Origin: Fonticula alba | Taxonomy: Eukaryota; Opisthokonta; Rotosphaerida; Fonticulaceae | Assembly: GCF_000388065.1 (NCBI RefSeq) | Contig: NW_009242974.1 | Coordinates: 2,924,471 to 2,944,946 of the forward strand | Direction: 5' to 3' | DNA length: 20,476 bases | Shown: in pieces, positions 1 through 10,505 of the stretch | Numbering within the stretch: the stretch's first letter is position 1 | How the letters are laid out: every line of letters begins with the position of its first letter | Position numbers and translations under genes: made by a program | The notes under the pieces: generated by a model | Seen by the model: the letters and a program-made list of their open reading frames with translations, nothing else | The model's database searches: none | What the model was told of the DNA's origin: nothing

Positions 1-32
<32 letters not shown>
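1..32. repeat. poly(G) run, 32 bases
   Basis: The window opens with 32 consecutive G. It may be a real homopolymer of the kind seen throughout the intergenic DNA here, or the collapsed edge of an assembly piece. Its true length cannot be judged from one sequence. Confidence 0.95.
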
Positions 33-33
<1 letters not shown>

Positions 34-273
34 ACGGGGGAAGGGAAGTTGAAACGAGCATTGTATTGTGTTGGAGGAGGGGGGGATAAACACACACGAC
101 CGCTGCAGGGGCCCGTGGAGAGTCTCTCGCCACGGGACGCTGAGTGGGATCATCGCGCAGTTTGGCGGTCATGACACACGTCCAGTGATTGCCCCTTTAC
201 CGTAAGGCCGGGTGGAAGGAAGGGAAAGGGAGAAGAGGGGGGACCGGCTGGCCACACGGGGATGTGCATGAAA

Positions 274-310
<37 letters not shown>

Positions 311-651
311 CGGGCGTGCGCGCGTGCGTGCGCGCGTGCGCGCGTGTGTGTATGGACGCATGCGGAAGTGCCCTCACAGGTGGGATGGGAGAATTCACGG
401 CAAACACATGACGCGGACGCGCGGATACACACATACGCACGAGCGTGCGCAAGGGGGACATTCTGAAGAGGAGGCGGCGTGTGCAATTGTGAAGCGATGG
501 CCATCGAAGGAGGGAGAGAAGAGTAGATTGGGGGGGGGGGGGTAATATGGGCCATCAATGCATATGCACAGTGTAGGAGGGAGGGAAGGAGGAGCAACAG
601 TGCTTTGGGTCGGCAGTGTGAGCAAGTAAAGCAGCAGGGAACCCCTGCGTA
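33..651. other. Intergenic region downstream of Rab2
   Basis: This stretch lies 3' of the minus-strand Rab2 gene. It holds a (GT)n/(GC)n tract, a 13-base G run at 530-542 and purine-rich DNA. The open frames crossing it are produced by the dinucleotide repeat (Cys-Val or Thr-His strings) and are not credible genes. I see no minus-strand AATAAA for Rab2 here, so its polyadenylation signal is unidentified. Confidence 0.7.
276..351. repeat. (GT)n followed by alternating GC/GT tract
   Basis: About 32 bases of perfect GT repeat (276-307) run almost directly into a GCGTGCGCGCGTGCG-type stretch, giving some 75 bases of nearly uninterrupted purine-pyrimidine alternation. Such DNA is a classic Z-DNA former and a length-variable microsatellite. 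No gene overlaps it. Confidence 0.9.
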
Positions 652-1857
<1,206 letters not shown>

Positions 1858-2301
1858 GGTCGAGATGGGGGTAGGACGGGGGGAGGTGGGATGCGGAGGG
1901 GGGGGGGGAGAGGAAGAGGTGGAGAAGTGCAGGACAGGGAAGGAGGGGAGAGAATGAAAGGAGGGGGATGCTAAAGGGGGGAGAGTGTGTTTGAGGTGGC
2001 ACCCCCTGGAGGTTGGGCCCCGACCAGTGAGGATTGCCTTGTACCCCCGCCGGCGCACATTGCGGCCTCCTGGCCCGGGCCCACACATCGGATCACCCGG
2101 GGCCTGGGGCTTGGATGGTGGTGGCGAGCAGGGGGGGGGGGGGCACCAGCAACCATCCGCCCCACCTTTCGAGCTGAGAAAGCTGGATGGGCCTGGAGGA
2201 AATGTTATTTTTTCCCCCGACCACCCGCGTTCGACAGCGTGCAGCTTTGCCTGAGCGCTCTTCTCAACGTTTCCCCCCTGGCGGAGGGCGTCTATCTGTC
2301 T

Positions 2302-2375
2302 GTCTCGCCGTCTCTCGGCCTTCGGGCCTGGGGGCGAGACACACCCCTCTCGGGGCTAAAGTCTACTGTCGGGAG
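2302..2375 (+). other. Two adjacent potential RNA hairpins, one with a UUCG loop
   Basis: Positions 2302-2309 and 2333-2340 are a perfect 8-bp inverted repeat (GTCTCGCC / GGCGAGAC). They enclose GGCC-TTCG-GGCC at 2317-2328, the extra-stable C(UUCG)G tetraloop. A second possible stem pairs CTCTCG (2347-2352) with CGGGAG (2370-2375). A 17-base C run follows. This may be a structured RNA or chance in GC-rich DNA; no known RNA family was recognised. Confidence 0.35.
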
Positions 2376-3354
2376 AACACCCCCCCCCCCCCCCCCGGTG
2401 CCCTCTGCGTACTTGGGGCCTTTGTCAACCACCGCCAAAGATCCGGGTGTTATTTTTCTCGCTGTTTTGTGCTCCGGCGGGTGGCTTGTTTTTTTTTCCG
2501 CCCTGCTCGGGCCCCGCGTCTTCTCCGGTGACGGGGACCAAGAGAGAAGCCGGCGGACACGAAGAAGCATGCGCCGAGAGACGGTTCTTCTCCGGGGGGC
2601 CCCCCCCCCCCCCCCGCCCCCCGGTGCTAGACCCCTCTGAGGCCGCGCGATACCCTGGCCCCCACCTCGCAAGTCCCTTGACCACGGGCGCACTGGGATC
2701 GGGGACACACCGGCGTGGGGATGGTTAATGTTGCAGGCCCTCATGGGCATCGCGCGCGCGCCTCCCGACCTTGGTGTAATCTACCGCGCCAGCACCGATG
2801 TGCTACCTGGCGAACAGGGTGGACTTACGCCCGAGCGCTTCGCAAGACAAAGGCCCCGTCCCCCGCTGCCTCCATTGTCCGGCGGCCTGGCGCTTCGTGT
2901 GCGTGCGTCCCTGCGTTGGGTGGGCGGGGGGGGGGGGGGGGGGTACGAACAAATGAAGCTTGTCTCCCCCCCTCCCTCGCCCCTCGCCCCCTTCCCCCTC
3001 GCCGTCCAGCCCTCAGGCCCCGCGGCGGGCGCCTTCCCGAAAGGCGAGCTCCAGAGCCCCCTGCCCCCACCCCGGGGGGGGGGGGCGAGGGCGGATACGG
3101 GCCTGGGGCGCCGTGGCTTGGGGAATCACATTGACCCCTCTTTTGTGCCTCTCCTCGGGTGTCCCCCCCCCCCGCCCCCGCCCCCTCGCCCCCCGGGCGC
3201 GTCTGTGGGGCTGCGAGGTGCTCGGGCGTGTGGAAAAACCTGACATACGCTCTTGCGCGCCACTGGCCCAGGCCCCCGCCTCGGCGGCGCCTCTCCGCAG
3301 TTATGCAAGAGACAATGTTGGTGCCGCGGCCTCGGGGGGGCGGGGGGGTGGGCC

Positions 3355-3379
3355 GGGGGGGGGGGGGGGGGGGGGGGGG
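3355..3379. repeat. poly(G) run, 25 bases
   Basis: Twenty-five consecutive G, preceded by further short G blocks from about 3334, in the gene-poor tract. It is able to form G-quadruplexes on the plus strand and is likely to be length-variable. Confidence 0.95.
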
Positions 3380-4651
3380 CAGCGGCGATCAATCAGCTCT
3401 GTCGATCACACACCCCTCACCCCCGGGGGTGGGGGAATGCATCGCCGCGCGCACGCGTCAGGCTTGGGCTCTTCCCGATCGCGCACGAGCGCAAGGGCCT
3501 CGTTCGCCCCGGAGGCGGCGAGTGTGTGAGTGAGGGGGGGGGGGGAACACGCAGTCGGCCGGGACGAAAAGGCGGCGGGTTGAGCATGCCAAGAAAATCG
3601 CTGAGAAGACACACCCAAACGGACTGATGCCGGGGGGGGGGGGGTGCGAATGGGGTTGCCCTGCTTGAGATGCGAACACGGCTAGAGAGGTGCCCAGCCC
3701 GCGGGCCGTCCAGGCAGGCAGCGGGGGAGGAAAGGATGGAGGAAGAACAACGCTCTTCTGGATGAACGCACCGCCCCCCCCCCCGGGGGGCAGGGGCGCG
3801 GGACCAACCTGACCGTCCCCAGCCAGGGCACAGGTTTCTCCCCCTAGGCAGGTGCCAGAGCACGAGGGGGGGGGGGAGGGGGCGGGGCGGGGGGACTCCC
3901 GCCCACAGCGCAAGGTCACTTCTGCGGCGGTTGCGGAGGAGCCCAAAAATGCGAGAGGTATCACGCGACAATCACACCTCACGCCCAGCCCTCATTTAGG
4001 GTTACATCTTGGGCCCACGCACGAGACCTGCCCCGCACCCGGAAAGGAGCATCCCACACGGCCTTCCCCCTCCTTGCCGATATACTTGGCTCAGCGGGGG
4101 GCGGGCTGAGGGGGCGGGCTGGGGGGCGGGCTGGGGTGCTCACCCGGACGGGGGCGAGGGGGGGGGGGGCTTGCCAGAGGGTGCGTCGAAGCCGGAAAGG
4201 GCGCCTCTCCTCTTTCCGCCTGGCTGGAGACCCAATCTTCGCACAAGTCAGGCCCCGCAGCCGAGGAGGCGTCCACGTCGGGAACTCCCTCGCCCGACAT
4301 CGCTCTCTCTCTGTCTCTCTCATCTCCCGAGCCCGAATGCGTGCCTTCTCCTTTTGCTCCTCTTGTGTGTCCAACTCGCCACGCCTCCAGCATCCTCCCG
4401 CCCCCGCCCTGCTGGCCATCCCGAGCCAGGGGGCGCACACTGATCCCTCTGCAGAAGCACACACGCCCGTTCTCTGTGAACATATAGGTGTATGTGTAAC
4501 AAAAAAAAGGGGCAAATGTGTTTGTGTGTGCGGCGGCGGGTTCCTGCTCGCCCCCCGGGTACGTGCCGTGCGCGCCAGTGCGCGCACACACGCGCACCAG
4601 AAGAGGGAGGGCATCTAGGTGTCTCGAGAGCGCACTCCCCTCCTTCGGCAT

Positions 4652-7028
4652 TTACTGGAGGATGGCGTTCCCGTCCTTGATCTCACCCCAGCCAATCAGG
4701 CTGGATCATCGGGGGGCGGGGGAAATTGAATGTCAGTGGAACATACACAGCAGGACAGGGGGGGGGGGGGAATGAGGGGGAGATATGACACCGCCACATG
4801 GAGGGCCATACGCCCGAGCAAACAGGGCCCCCATGTGTGTGGGCATTTTTTTGATGGGAAAAAAAACAAATATCCCTGTGCGTGGGAGAGGAGGGGGGCC
4901 GGCATTTCCCGCCATAAGCAGACCATCGCACAGGCACAGGGGATGGATGGAAAAGGAGGCGAGAGGAGATGAGCATGGCAAAGACGCACCGCCAGTGGTT
5001 GTCAATACGACGGGAGAGGGCCACCTTGGCCGGGATCTCAGTGCACACCGGGCTGGTCAGGGCAATGACCGCGGTGTCGCCCTTGATGGAGGTGATGCGG
5101 CCACCGACGGAAGTGGAGCCGACGTTGACCATGAGGATCTCACCGTTGTCCAGGCGCTGGACACGGGTGGCCTTGCCACGGCCCTCGGTACGGACACCGA
5201 GCAGACGACGGAGCAGGAAGTAATCCACGGTGATGACATCGTAGACGCTGTGCAGGGACCCCTTGCGGCCGAGGACCTGGCCGACCAGGCGATCGGCACG
5301 GCAGAGCATCGGGTCGATCTTGGTACCGACACCAATCAGGCCACCGGGAACGGCGCGCAGCAGCTCGTTGGACTCGGCGAAGAGAGAAACAACCTTGGAG
5401 ACGATGGGCCGGCACACGAAGGAGCCACCAGCCTCGCGCTCGATGATACCGGGGCGGACCTCAATCTCGTCGCCAATCTGCGACAAATGGGGAAGGGGCA
5501 GAGAGAGAGAGAGAGGAGGGGGCGGAGAAGCGGAAAGCAAGGAGCGGAGAGCATAGCAGGGGGCGGAACATGTTAGCACGAAGAGAAGAACCCCCCGGCA
5601 GGCCGCCACACGGCAAGCGGGCACGCACCTTGAGGACACCCTTGAGGATGGAGCCACCGGCCACACCACCCTTGAGGGAGTTGACATCGGCACCGGGCTT
5701 GTTGATCTCGAAGGAGCGGATGATGATCATCGTCGGCTCGGAGGTGAAGTCACGAACGGGGATCGGGACATTCTTGACGAGAGCCTCGACCAGGGCATCA
5801 ATGTTGTACTTCAGCTGGGCCGAGATCGGGATGATGGGGGCAGTCTCGGCAGAGGTGCCCTTGACGAACTTCTGGATCTGCTGGTAGTTCTCCTCGGCCT
5901 GGGTGTCCTTGATGAGATCGATCTTGTTCTGCAGGACGATCAGGTGGTTGAGCTTCATGATCTCAATGGCAGCCAGATGCTCGGAGGTCTGGGGCTGGGG
6001 GCACTCCTGTGTGACCGGGCGGGGCGGGGGAAGGTGGAGGGCATTTTCTTCTTGGCGTGAGTGGGGGGGGGGGGGGCGCGCCGGAGAGTGGCCAGGGAAC
6101 CGGGAGGGAGGGGCAAGGCAAGGCAAGGCAAGAGCATGGATCTCGGCACGGACCTCGTTACCGGCAACCAGGAGAATGGCGGCGTCCATGACGGCCGCAC
6201 CGTTAAGCATGGTGGCCATGAGAATATCGTGACCCGGGCAATCGACGAAGGAGACATGGCTGAGGGGAAGCATGCCAAGGAAGGCCAGGTGAGTCGGGAC
6301 CATCGATCAGCGGGCCGAAGAGCAACGACAAGGGGGAGACGCACCGGAGCAGCTCCATCGGGCTGGAGCACACCTCGCAGGGGGGGTTGTCCTCCTTGCC
6401 GGAGCCATAGGCGCGATAGCAGCCAGGGCGCTGGCAAGAGGCGCTGGAGCACTTGTACAGCTGTGGAGGTGGAGAGCAAACGGTTGAGAAGGAGCATGCG
6501 TCAGAGGAGGCGCCATCGAGGAGGATGCATGCCACACAGTGGCGTGCGTGCGTGTGTGTAGGCAGGGGGGGGGGGACCGCGTGGGGGCCTCTTTCTAGTG
6601 CCGCGGTGCGCGGGGAACAAGACAACGACGCACCTTGGCATTGGCATAACCCAGCTTGATGGTAATGTTACGCTCGAGCTCGTTCTTGAAGCGGACGGTC
6701 TGCGGGCATATGGCCATTGCGGGCAGGAGGGTCAGAAAGGGCCAGGCAAGGGTGCATGAGGGGGGAGCAAGAAGCACGAACCTGGACACCGGTCAGGGCA
6801 CGGACAACGGTGGACTTACCGTGAGCGACGTGACCAATGGCACCTGGAGAGGGGAGGGGTCAAAGGGAGGAGCGCGTCAGTCCATGTGGCTGCGAGAGGG
6901 GGAGAGCGGAGGTCGAGAGATGGAGGCGGGAGAGGAGGAAGGGCGCAAGGGGACGGACCGATGTTGATCGTCGCCTGGCGAGAGATAACCTCGAGGCTGG
7001 TGGGGGTGAGCTCATGGTCGGGAGTCAT
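4652..7028 (-). CDS. EIF2S3: Translation initiation factor eIF2 subunit gamma
   Basis: GTP-binding subunit of eIF2, which carries initiator Met-tRNA to the 40S ribosome. Eight minus-strand exons: 6959-7028, 6782-6843, 6634-6699, 6345-6460, 6154-6259, 5629-6006, 4990-5477, 4652-4700, giving 444 aa (human 472). Visible: [20 protein letters not shown] with P-loop GHVAHGKST (27-35), zinc-knuckle cysteines C70, C75, C80, C94 and C97, DCPGH (111-115), NKID (167-170), SAQLK (202-206), then beta-barrel domains with [26 protein letters not shown] and [14 protein letters not shown]. The C-terminus is [15 protein letters not shown], shorter than in human. Introns are 115, 82, 173, 85, 147, 151 and 289 bp; all seven donors are GTNCG. 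The start gives a short N-terminus ([14 protein letters not shown]); an upstream 5'UTR intron ending near 7062 is possible because CTCGCAG precedes the ATG by about 25 bases. Identity is secure; the first codon is less so. Confidence 0.96.
6112..6132. repeat. (GGCAA)n short tandem repeat in eIF2-gamma intron 5
   Basis: Four copies of GGCAA lie in intron 5 (6007-6153), next to a G-rich stretch. It is a simple intronic repeat with no visible function. Confidence 0.8.
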
Positions 7029-7328
7029 CGTGTGGTGGGTTCTCCGTGCGCAGCTGCGAGGGCGGAGCATACCACGTGGAAGCCAAAGGGGGGCAGGTGT
7101 CAGGAAGAGTGAGAGGTCTGAAGGGGAAGAGGCGAAAGGCGAAGAGGCGATTGGAGGAGGTGGTGGAGGTGAGGGCGCGACCACCAAAGTGGAAGACCAT
7201 CACATCCGACCAGCCTCGAAGAGGCTCCCGTCATGGCAAAAGTCAAGGTCTGACGTCTTGACAGCAGCCAAAAAAAAGGGAGGCAGGCGAGCTAGATGTG
7301 TGCGTGTGCGGTGGAGGGGGGTGGGGGC

Positions 7329-7368
7329 ATGCATGTGCGACATGCCGCGACATGCTGCGGCATGCGAA
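7329..7368. repeat. CATG-centred 10-bp tandem repeat
   Basis: CATG occurs at 7328, 7332, 7341, 7351 and 7361; the last three are exactly 10 bp apart within GACATGCCGC, GACATGCTGC and GGCATGCGAA. CATGCCGC (7341-7348) and GCGGCATG (7357-7364) also form a perfect inverted repeat. The block lies about 300 bp upstream of the eIF2-gamma start and could be a cluster of palindromic protein-binding sites. No factor can be named. Confidence 0.5.
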
Positions 7369-7796
7369 GTAGCGCAGGCCAACAGCGAGCGCGGCTGGGA
7401 CAACAGAAGCTGGCCAAAGAGAGAGAGAGGGCTACACCGCGGAACACAAGCAAACCTCCTCCTGCGAGGAGGCAAGAAGGCGCTGCCAAGGCATGGGGGG
7501 GGGTGCCAGGCAGCAAGGGAGCGAGGCGCAAATGCCGGATGGCGGGGATGGCAGGGAGGGCGGAGGGGCGAGATGCGTACAGGCAGTGAAAAGGGGAAAA
7601 GCAGGAAGAGGAGGAGGAGGAGAAAGAAAAGGAGGGAGAGAGGCCTTTTCCAGAGGGGAGAGGCCCTCGAATGCGTCGATGGGCGGCCAGGATGGCAACC
7701 GAAAAAGGGGAAAATGCGAGGAAGAGACGAGAAGGGCGACACGGGGCATAGGGCTTTCCGGCAAACACCCCGACCCTCAGGGAGAGGATGAGTCCC

Positions 7797-7817
7797 GGGG
7801 GGGGGGGGGGGGGGGGG
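7797..7817. repeat. poly(G) run, 21 bases
   Basis: Twenty-one consecutive G on the plus strand, 166 bp before a 31-base C run on the same strand, so the two are complementary to each other. Confidence 0.95.
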
Positions 7818-7981
7818 CGAGGACAAGAAGGAGCGCCCAAGACCCCGAGGCCTTCCCTGCCCTCTCTAGCTCGCCGTCCGGGAGCGCCTCCACCCTGGGG
7901 TCTCCCTCTCACGCGTTGCCCAAACTTGCCCCCAAAAATCCCCTCCCTCCCGCCGTTTCCCCCCCGCCATCATGTTCATTT

Positions 7982-7983
<2 letters not shown>

Positions 7984-8014
<31 letters not shown>
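7984..8014. repeat. poly(C) run, 31 bases
   Basis: Thirty-one consecutive C on the plus strand, among the longest homopolymers in the window. It can form an i-motif, and a G-quadruplex on the other strand. Length is likely unreliable in sequencing. Confidence 0.95.
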
Positions 8015-8016
<2 letters not shown>

Positions 8017-8680
8017 GCGGGCCACCACCCCCGCCAAGAAATCAAGTGCCATGAGTGCGTTGGCTCTCGTCGGGCCCTCCCCTTTTGAACCCTATGCCGG
8101 CAGAGTCGTGCGTCCCTGCCGGCGGCCTTTGGTCGCGCTCTCGCAAATGGCCAGACTAGAAGCGCCTGCCAGGCCGGCCGCTCGGCCGCATGCCGGACCC
8201 TGCACCACGGAATCCCGGTTGGTTGTGGCCCAGGCAACAGCCCCGCACACCAACGCGGAACATTGGAAGGCCGCCGAGTAGATCCCCTAGCCCCAGGCCG
8301 GTGGCGAACCGGTCTTCGCACGCGGGCATCGACACCGGATTCCGGCGACCTCGCATCCGGGCTCCCCCCGGGAGTAAGCCCCCTGCTGGCTGCTCACATG
8401 CATGCTGAACTGCATAAACCGGCAAGGCGTGCCTGTCGGTCAAGAAACGCGAGAGACTACTTTTCGAGAGGCGGCGCGGGTGAGCGAGGGGACCCCGGGC
8501 CGGGCACGAGCCGGGCCCAAGGGCCACGCACGCACGCACGCGCACACGGGGGGTGTTCCCGGTGCTCGGGGTGTGAGTTCATACCACCCCTTCCCAAGCC
8601 CCCCCCCCCCCGAGGGGACGCACGCCAGGCGAAAAGGGGACAGGAAGCGGGCGCGTTGGTTTGATAGAATGAAATGGCAT

Positions 8681-8686
8681 TTTATT
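8681..8686 (-). promoter_or_regulatory. Polyadenylation signal AATAAA for TRAPPC5
   Basis: The plus-strand TTTATT reads AATAAA on the minus strand, about 40 nt downstream of the TRAPPC5 stop codon. It sits in a small AT-rich island within GC-rich DNA, as expected for a cleavage/polyadenylation signal. Confidence 0.7.
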
Positions 8687-8725
8687 GCGTTGTGATATGG
8701 AGCAGGGTCACGGGATACTTGATGG

Positions 8726-9956
8726 CTACTGGCCGGTTGGCGAGTTGATAGGCGACCAGCTGCCACCGGATTCCAGGCGCTTGCAGCGATCGTGCACCGA
8801 CTGCTCGAACATGACCATGTAGACTGTCCGGCTGGGGAGATCCTTGGAAGCGTGGTTGTGGGCTGACACCGAGGCAGGCTGGGCGGGTGCGCACGCCGAG
8901 CGACTCGCGTCGAGTCAGTGCAAAGAGAGGCCGGGGGAAGAGTAGAAGCGGCGGAGGGAAAGGAGGAAGGGAGAGAAGAAAAAAGCAGGAGGCGTACGAA
9001 TTGAGCACGCTCAAGGAAGCCCGCAATGATCCCGGCATTGTAGGCGCCGCAATTGAGATCCTTCATGTCGGCCGGGACCGAAATAAATTGCGAGACAACC
9101 GGGTCATCATCGATCAGGTAGTCTGGAGGGCCCGGGGGGGGAGGGGGGGGGGGCGGGGACGGGGAAGGTCCGGGAGAAGGGAGCCGAGACAAGAAAAAAG
9201 AAGAGCCCAGATCGAAGGGAGTCAGAGGAACTCGAAGGGTGGAAGGAGGAAACGCGCGCAGGGGGTACTGAAGGACGGACAGTGGTTGCGCGAGGTGTCC
9301 CGCTCGATCGGCCCCAGGCGCGTGCCATACAGCATGGGAAAGAGGACAGTCTGAATGATCTGGAGGATCTCCACGATGGTGGTGCTCCGGAGGAGGGGAG
9401 TGCTCTGTTCGCCAAGGCCGGAGCCACGAATGTATGCTAGCTCCACGGCGCGGATGCCCACCGAGTAGCCCACCTCGAAGAGACTTCAGGAGAAGGGAGG
9501 AGTCAGTGATGGGGCTCGACATGCCAGCCGCGGTGAGGGGAGGGGAGAGGAGAAGGAAGACCGGAGAGAGGAGGAGAGGAGGGGAATCCAGAGAGCCGGG
9601 GCGACGCACCGCTGTTCGATCTTCTCAATGCCGCCGCCAGCTTCGTTGGCCATTTTGACGATCTCCGAAAAGAGGAAGGCCAGCGCAGCGAGGCTGACCC
9701 GGCCATAAATGTTTGGCCCCTTGCGGACAGAACGCTGGGCGGGATTCTTGCGTGTCGGCTGGGCAGCAGCCGCGGCCACAGCAGCCGTGGCGGCGCGCAT
9801 TTGGGCAGCAGCCGCGGCGGTGGGCTGCTGCTGTCCGGGGGTCATTGTCCCGGTGGCGACGACGGCGTCGCCGGAACTACCCGCCTGGGCCCCGGCGTTC
9901 TGTGAGGTGGGCGGCAGCGAGGAGCTCGAGAGGTGGAATCCCGGCAGCGAGGACAT
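8726..9956 (-). CDS. TRAPPC5: TRAPP complex subunit TRAPPC5 / Trs31
   Basis: Core subunit of the TRAPP tethering and Ypt1/Rab1 exchange complex in ER-Golgi transport. Four minus-strand exons: 9610-9956, 9281-9483, 8998-9122, 8726-8878, giving 275 aa (human 188, yeast Trs31 283). The conserved TRAPP fold starts near residue 86: VSLAALAFLFSEIVKMAN, then VGYSVGIRAVELAY, YYLIDDDPVVSQFISVP, LNCGAYNAGIIAGFLERAQF (206-225), and finally SRTVYMVMFEQSVHDR, which matches the end of Trs31/TRAPPC5. Joining the exons restores these family motifs across each junction, notably NHYYLIDDDP. Introns are 126, 158 and 119 bp with donors GTGCGT, GTCCGT and GTACGC. About 85 N-terminal residues are low complexity (Ser, then Ala/Gln) and unlike human; a later start at Met38 or Met53 cannot be excluded. 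The gene is divergent from the BRC-repeat gene, and an AATAAA follows the TAG stop. Confidence 0.93.
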
Positions 9957-10505
9957 GATCGAAGGAGAAGGCCACGGGGGAAGGGGGAGAAGGATCGAGG
10001 GAGAGGGGGAGGGAGGGAAGAAAGCAGCAGGCGAAGCGGGACAGGGGGAGGGGGGGGAAACGGGTTGTCCAGCTCCCCTGGCCCCCCCCCGGGGGGAACA
10101 TCAGCGGGGCAAACTATGAATGGGTGTTATTTTGATTCCGGCTGAGCATGTGATCGGCCGAGCTCGGTGCGCCACCAAGAATCAGATCGCCGGAAGGATG
10201 ACAGAAAAATACCCCTACGTATATAGGCATATATTTTTCGATGCAGACCAATGCCGAAGACCCAATGTCACTTTTGCCAAGAAACAAGATCCCCCTCCCC
10301 CNNNNNNNNNNNNNNNNNNNNNNNNNNNNNNNNNNNNNNNNNNNNNNNNNNNNNNNNNNNNNNNNNNNNNNNNNNNNNNNNNNNNNNNNNNNNNNNNNNN
10401 NNNNNNNNNNNCCCTCGCCGCCGCCCCCCCCCCCCCCCCCGCCCCCGCTCATCCCCCGGTACCGGCCGCAATCTCTCTTTCTCCTGGAGCTCGGTTCCCA
10501 CGACA
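9957..10505. promoter_or_regulatory. Divergent intergenic region of TRAPPC5 and the BRC-repeat gene
   Basis: About 550 bp separate the two outward-facing start codons, so both promoters should lie here. The right part holds an unusually AT-rich patch at about 10200-10245 with a TATA-like GTATATAGG (10219-10227) and two CCAAT motifs near 10249 and 10261. A 110-base N gap, flanked by C-rich sequence, interrupts the region, so part of the BRC-gene promoter is missing. Assignment of these elements to either gene is inference. Confidence 0.45.
10302..10411. other. Assembly gap, 110 N
   Basis: A run of 110 undetermined bases begins straight after C-rich sequence and is followed by a 17-base C run at 10424-10440. 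The gap probably marks an unsequenceable poly(C)-rich stretch; its true size is unknown. Frames drawn across it are meaningless. Confidence 0.98.

Larger units (their letters stand above)
1858..4651. other. 2.8-kb gene-poor intergenic tract rich in G and C homopolymers
   Basis: Between the start of Rab2 and the end of eIF2-gamma I find no recognisable protein, tRNA, 5S or spliceosomal RNA gene. Open frames are long only because the DNA is GC-rich; their products are Pro/Gly/Arg strings without known motifs. About thirteen single-base runs of 11 or more are present, both G (for example 1898-1908, 2131-2143, 2926-2943, 3355-3379, 3632-3644) and C (2380-2396, 2600-2615, 3163-3173, 3774-3784) on the same strand. 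The Rab2 promoter must lie in its left part, but no TATA-like site is obvious. A three-fold GGGCGGGCTG repeat sits at about 4095-4133 and a CT run at about 4300-4322. Confidence 0.7.
7029..8725. other. Gene-poor region upstream of eIF2-gamma
   Basis: About 1.7 kb between the eIF2-gamma start and the TRAPPC5 stop. The first half is purine-rich on the plus strand (pyrimidine-rich in the eIF2-gamma sense direction), with a CATG-rich 10-bp repeat at 7329-7368. Further right are a 21-base G run and a 31-base C run. Open frames of 200-300 codons on both strands give only Arg/Gly/Glu- or Pro/Ser-rich products without recognisable motifs. I see no RNA gene. The eIF2-gamma promoter and the TRAPPC5 3' end lie here. 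Confidence 0.65.

Noticed and set aside
150-597. Overlapping frames giving Cys-Val or Thr-His strings
   Set aside because: They are direct translations of the (GT)n microsatellite.
2311-2340. Resemblance of TCTCGGCCTTCGGGCC to the 5' end of U2 snRNA
   Set aside because: The downstream branch-site-pairing GUAGUA segment and Sm site are absent, so the match is limited to a short GC hairpin.
1987-2640. 217-codon plus-strand frame upstream of Rab2
   Set aside because: It has no recognisable motifs, contains homopolymer-coded Gly and Pro strings, and no splice-supported extension.
3995-4003. TTTAGGGTT telomere-like motif
   Set aside because: A single copy with no tandem array; chance occurrence.
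7493-8281. 262-codon plus-strand frame, and overlapping minus-strand frames
   Set aside because: They read through G21 and C31 homopolymers and purine-rich DNA; compositional artefacts only.
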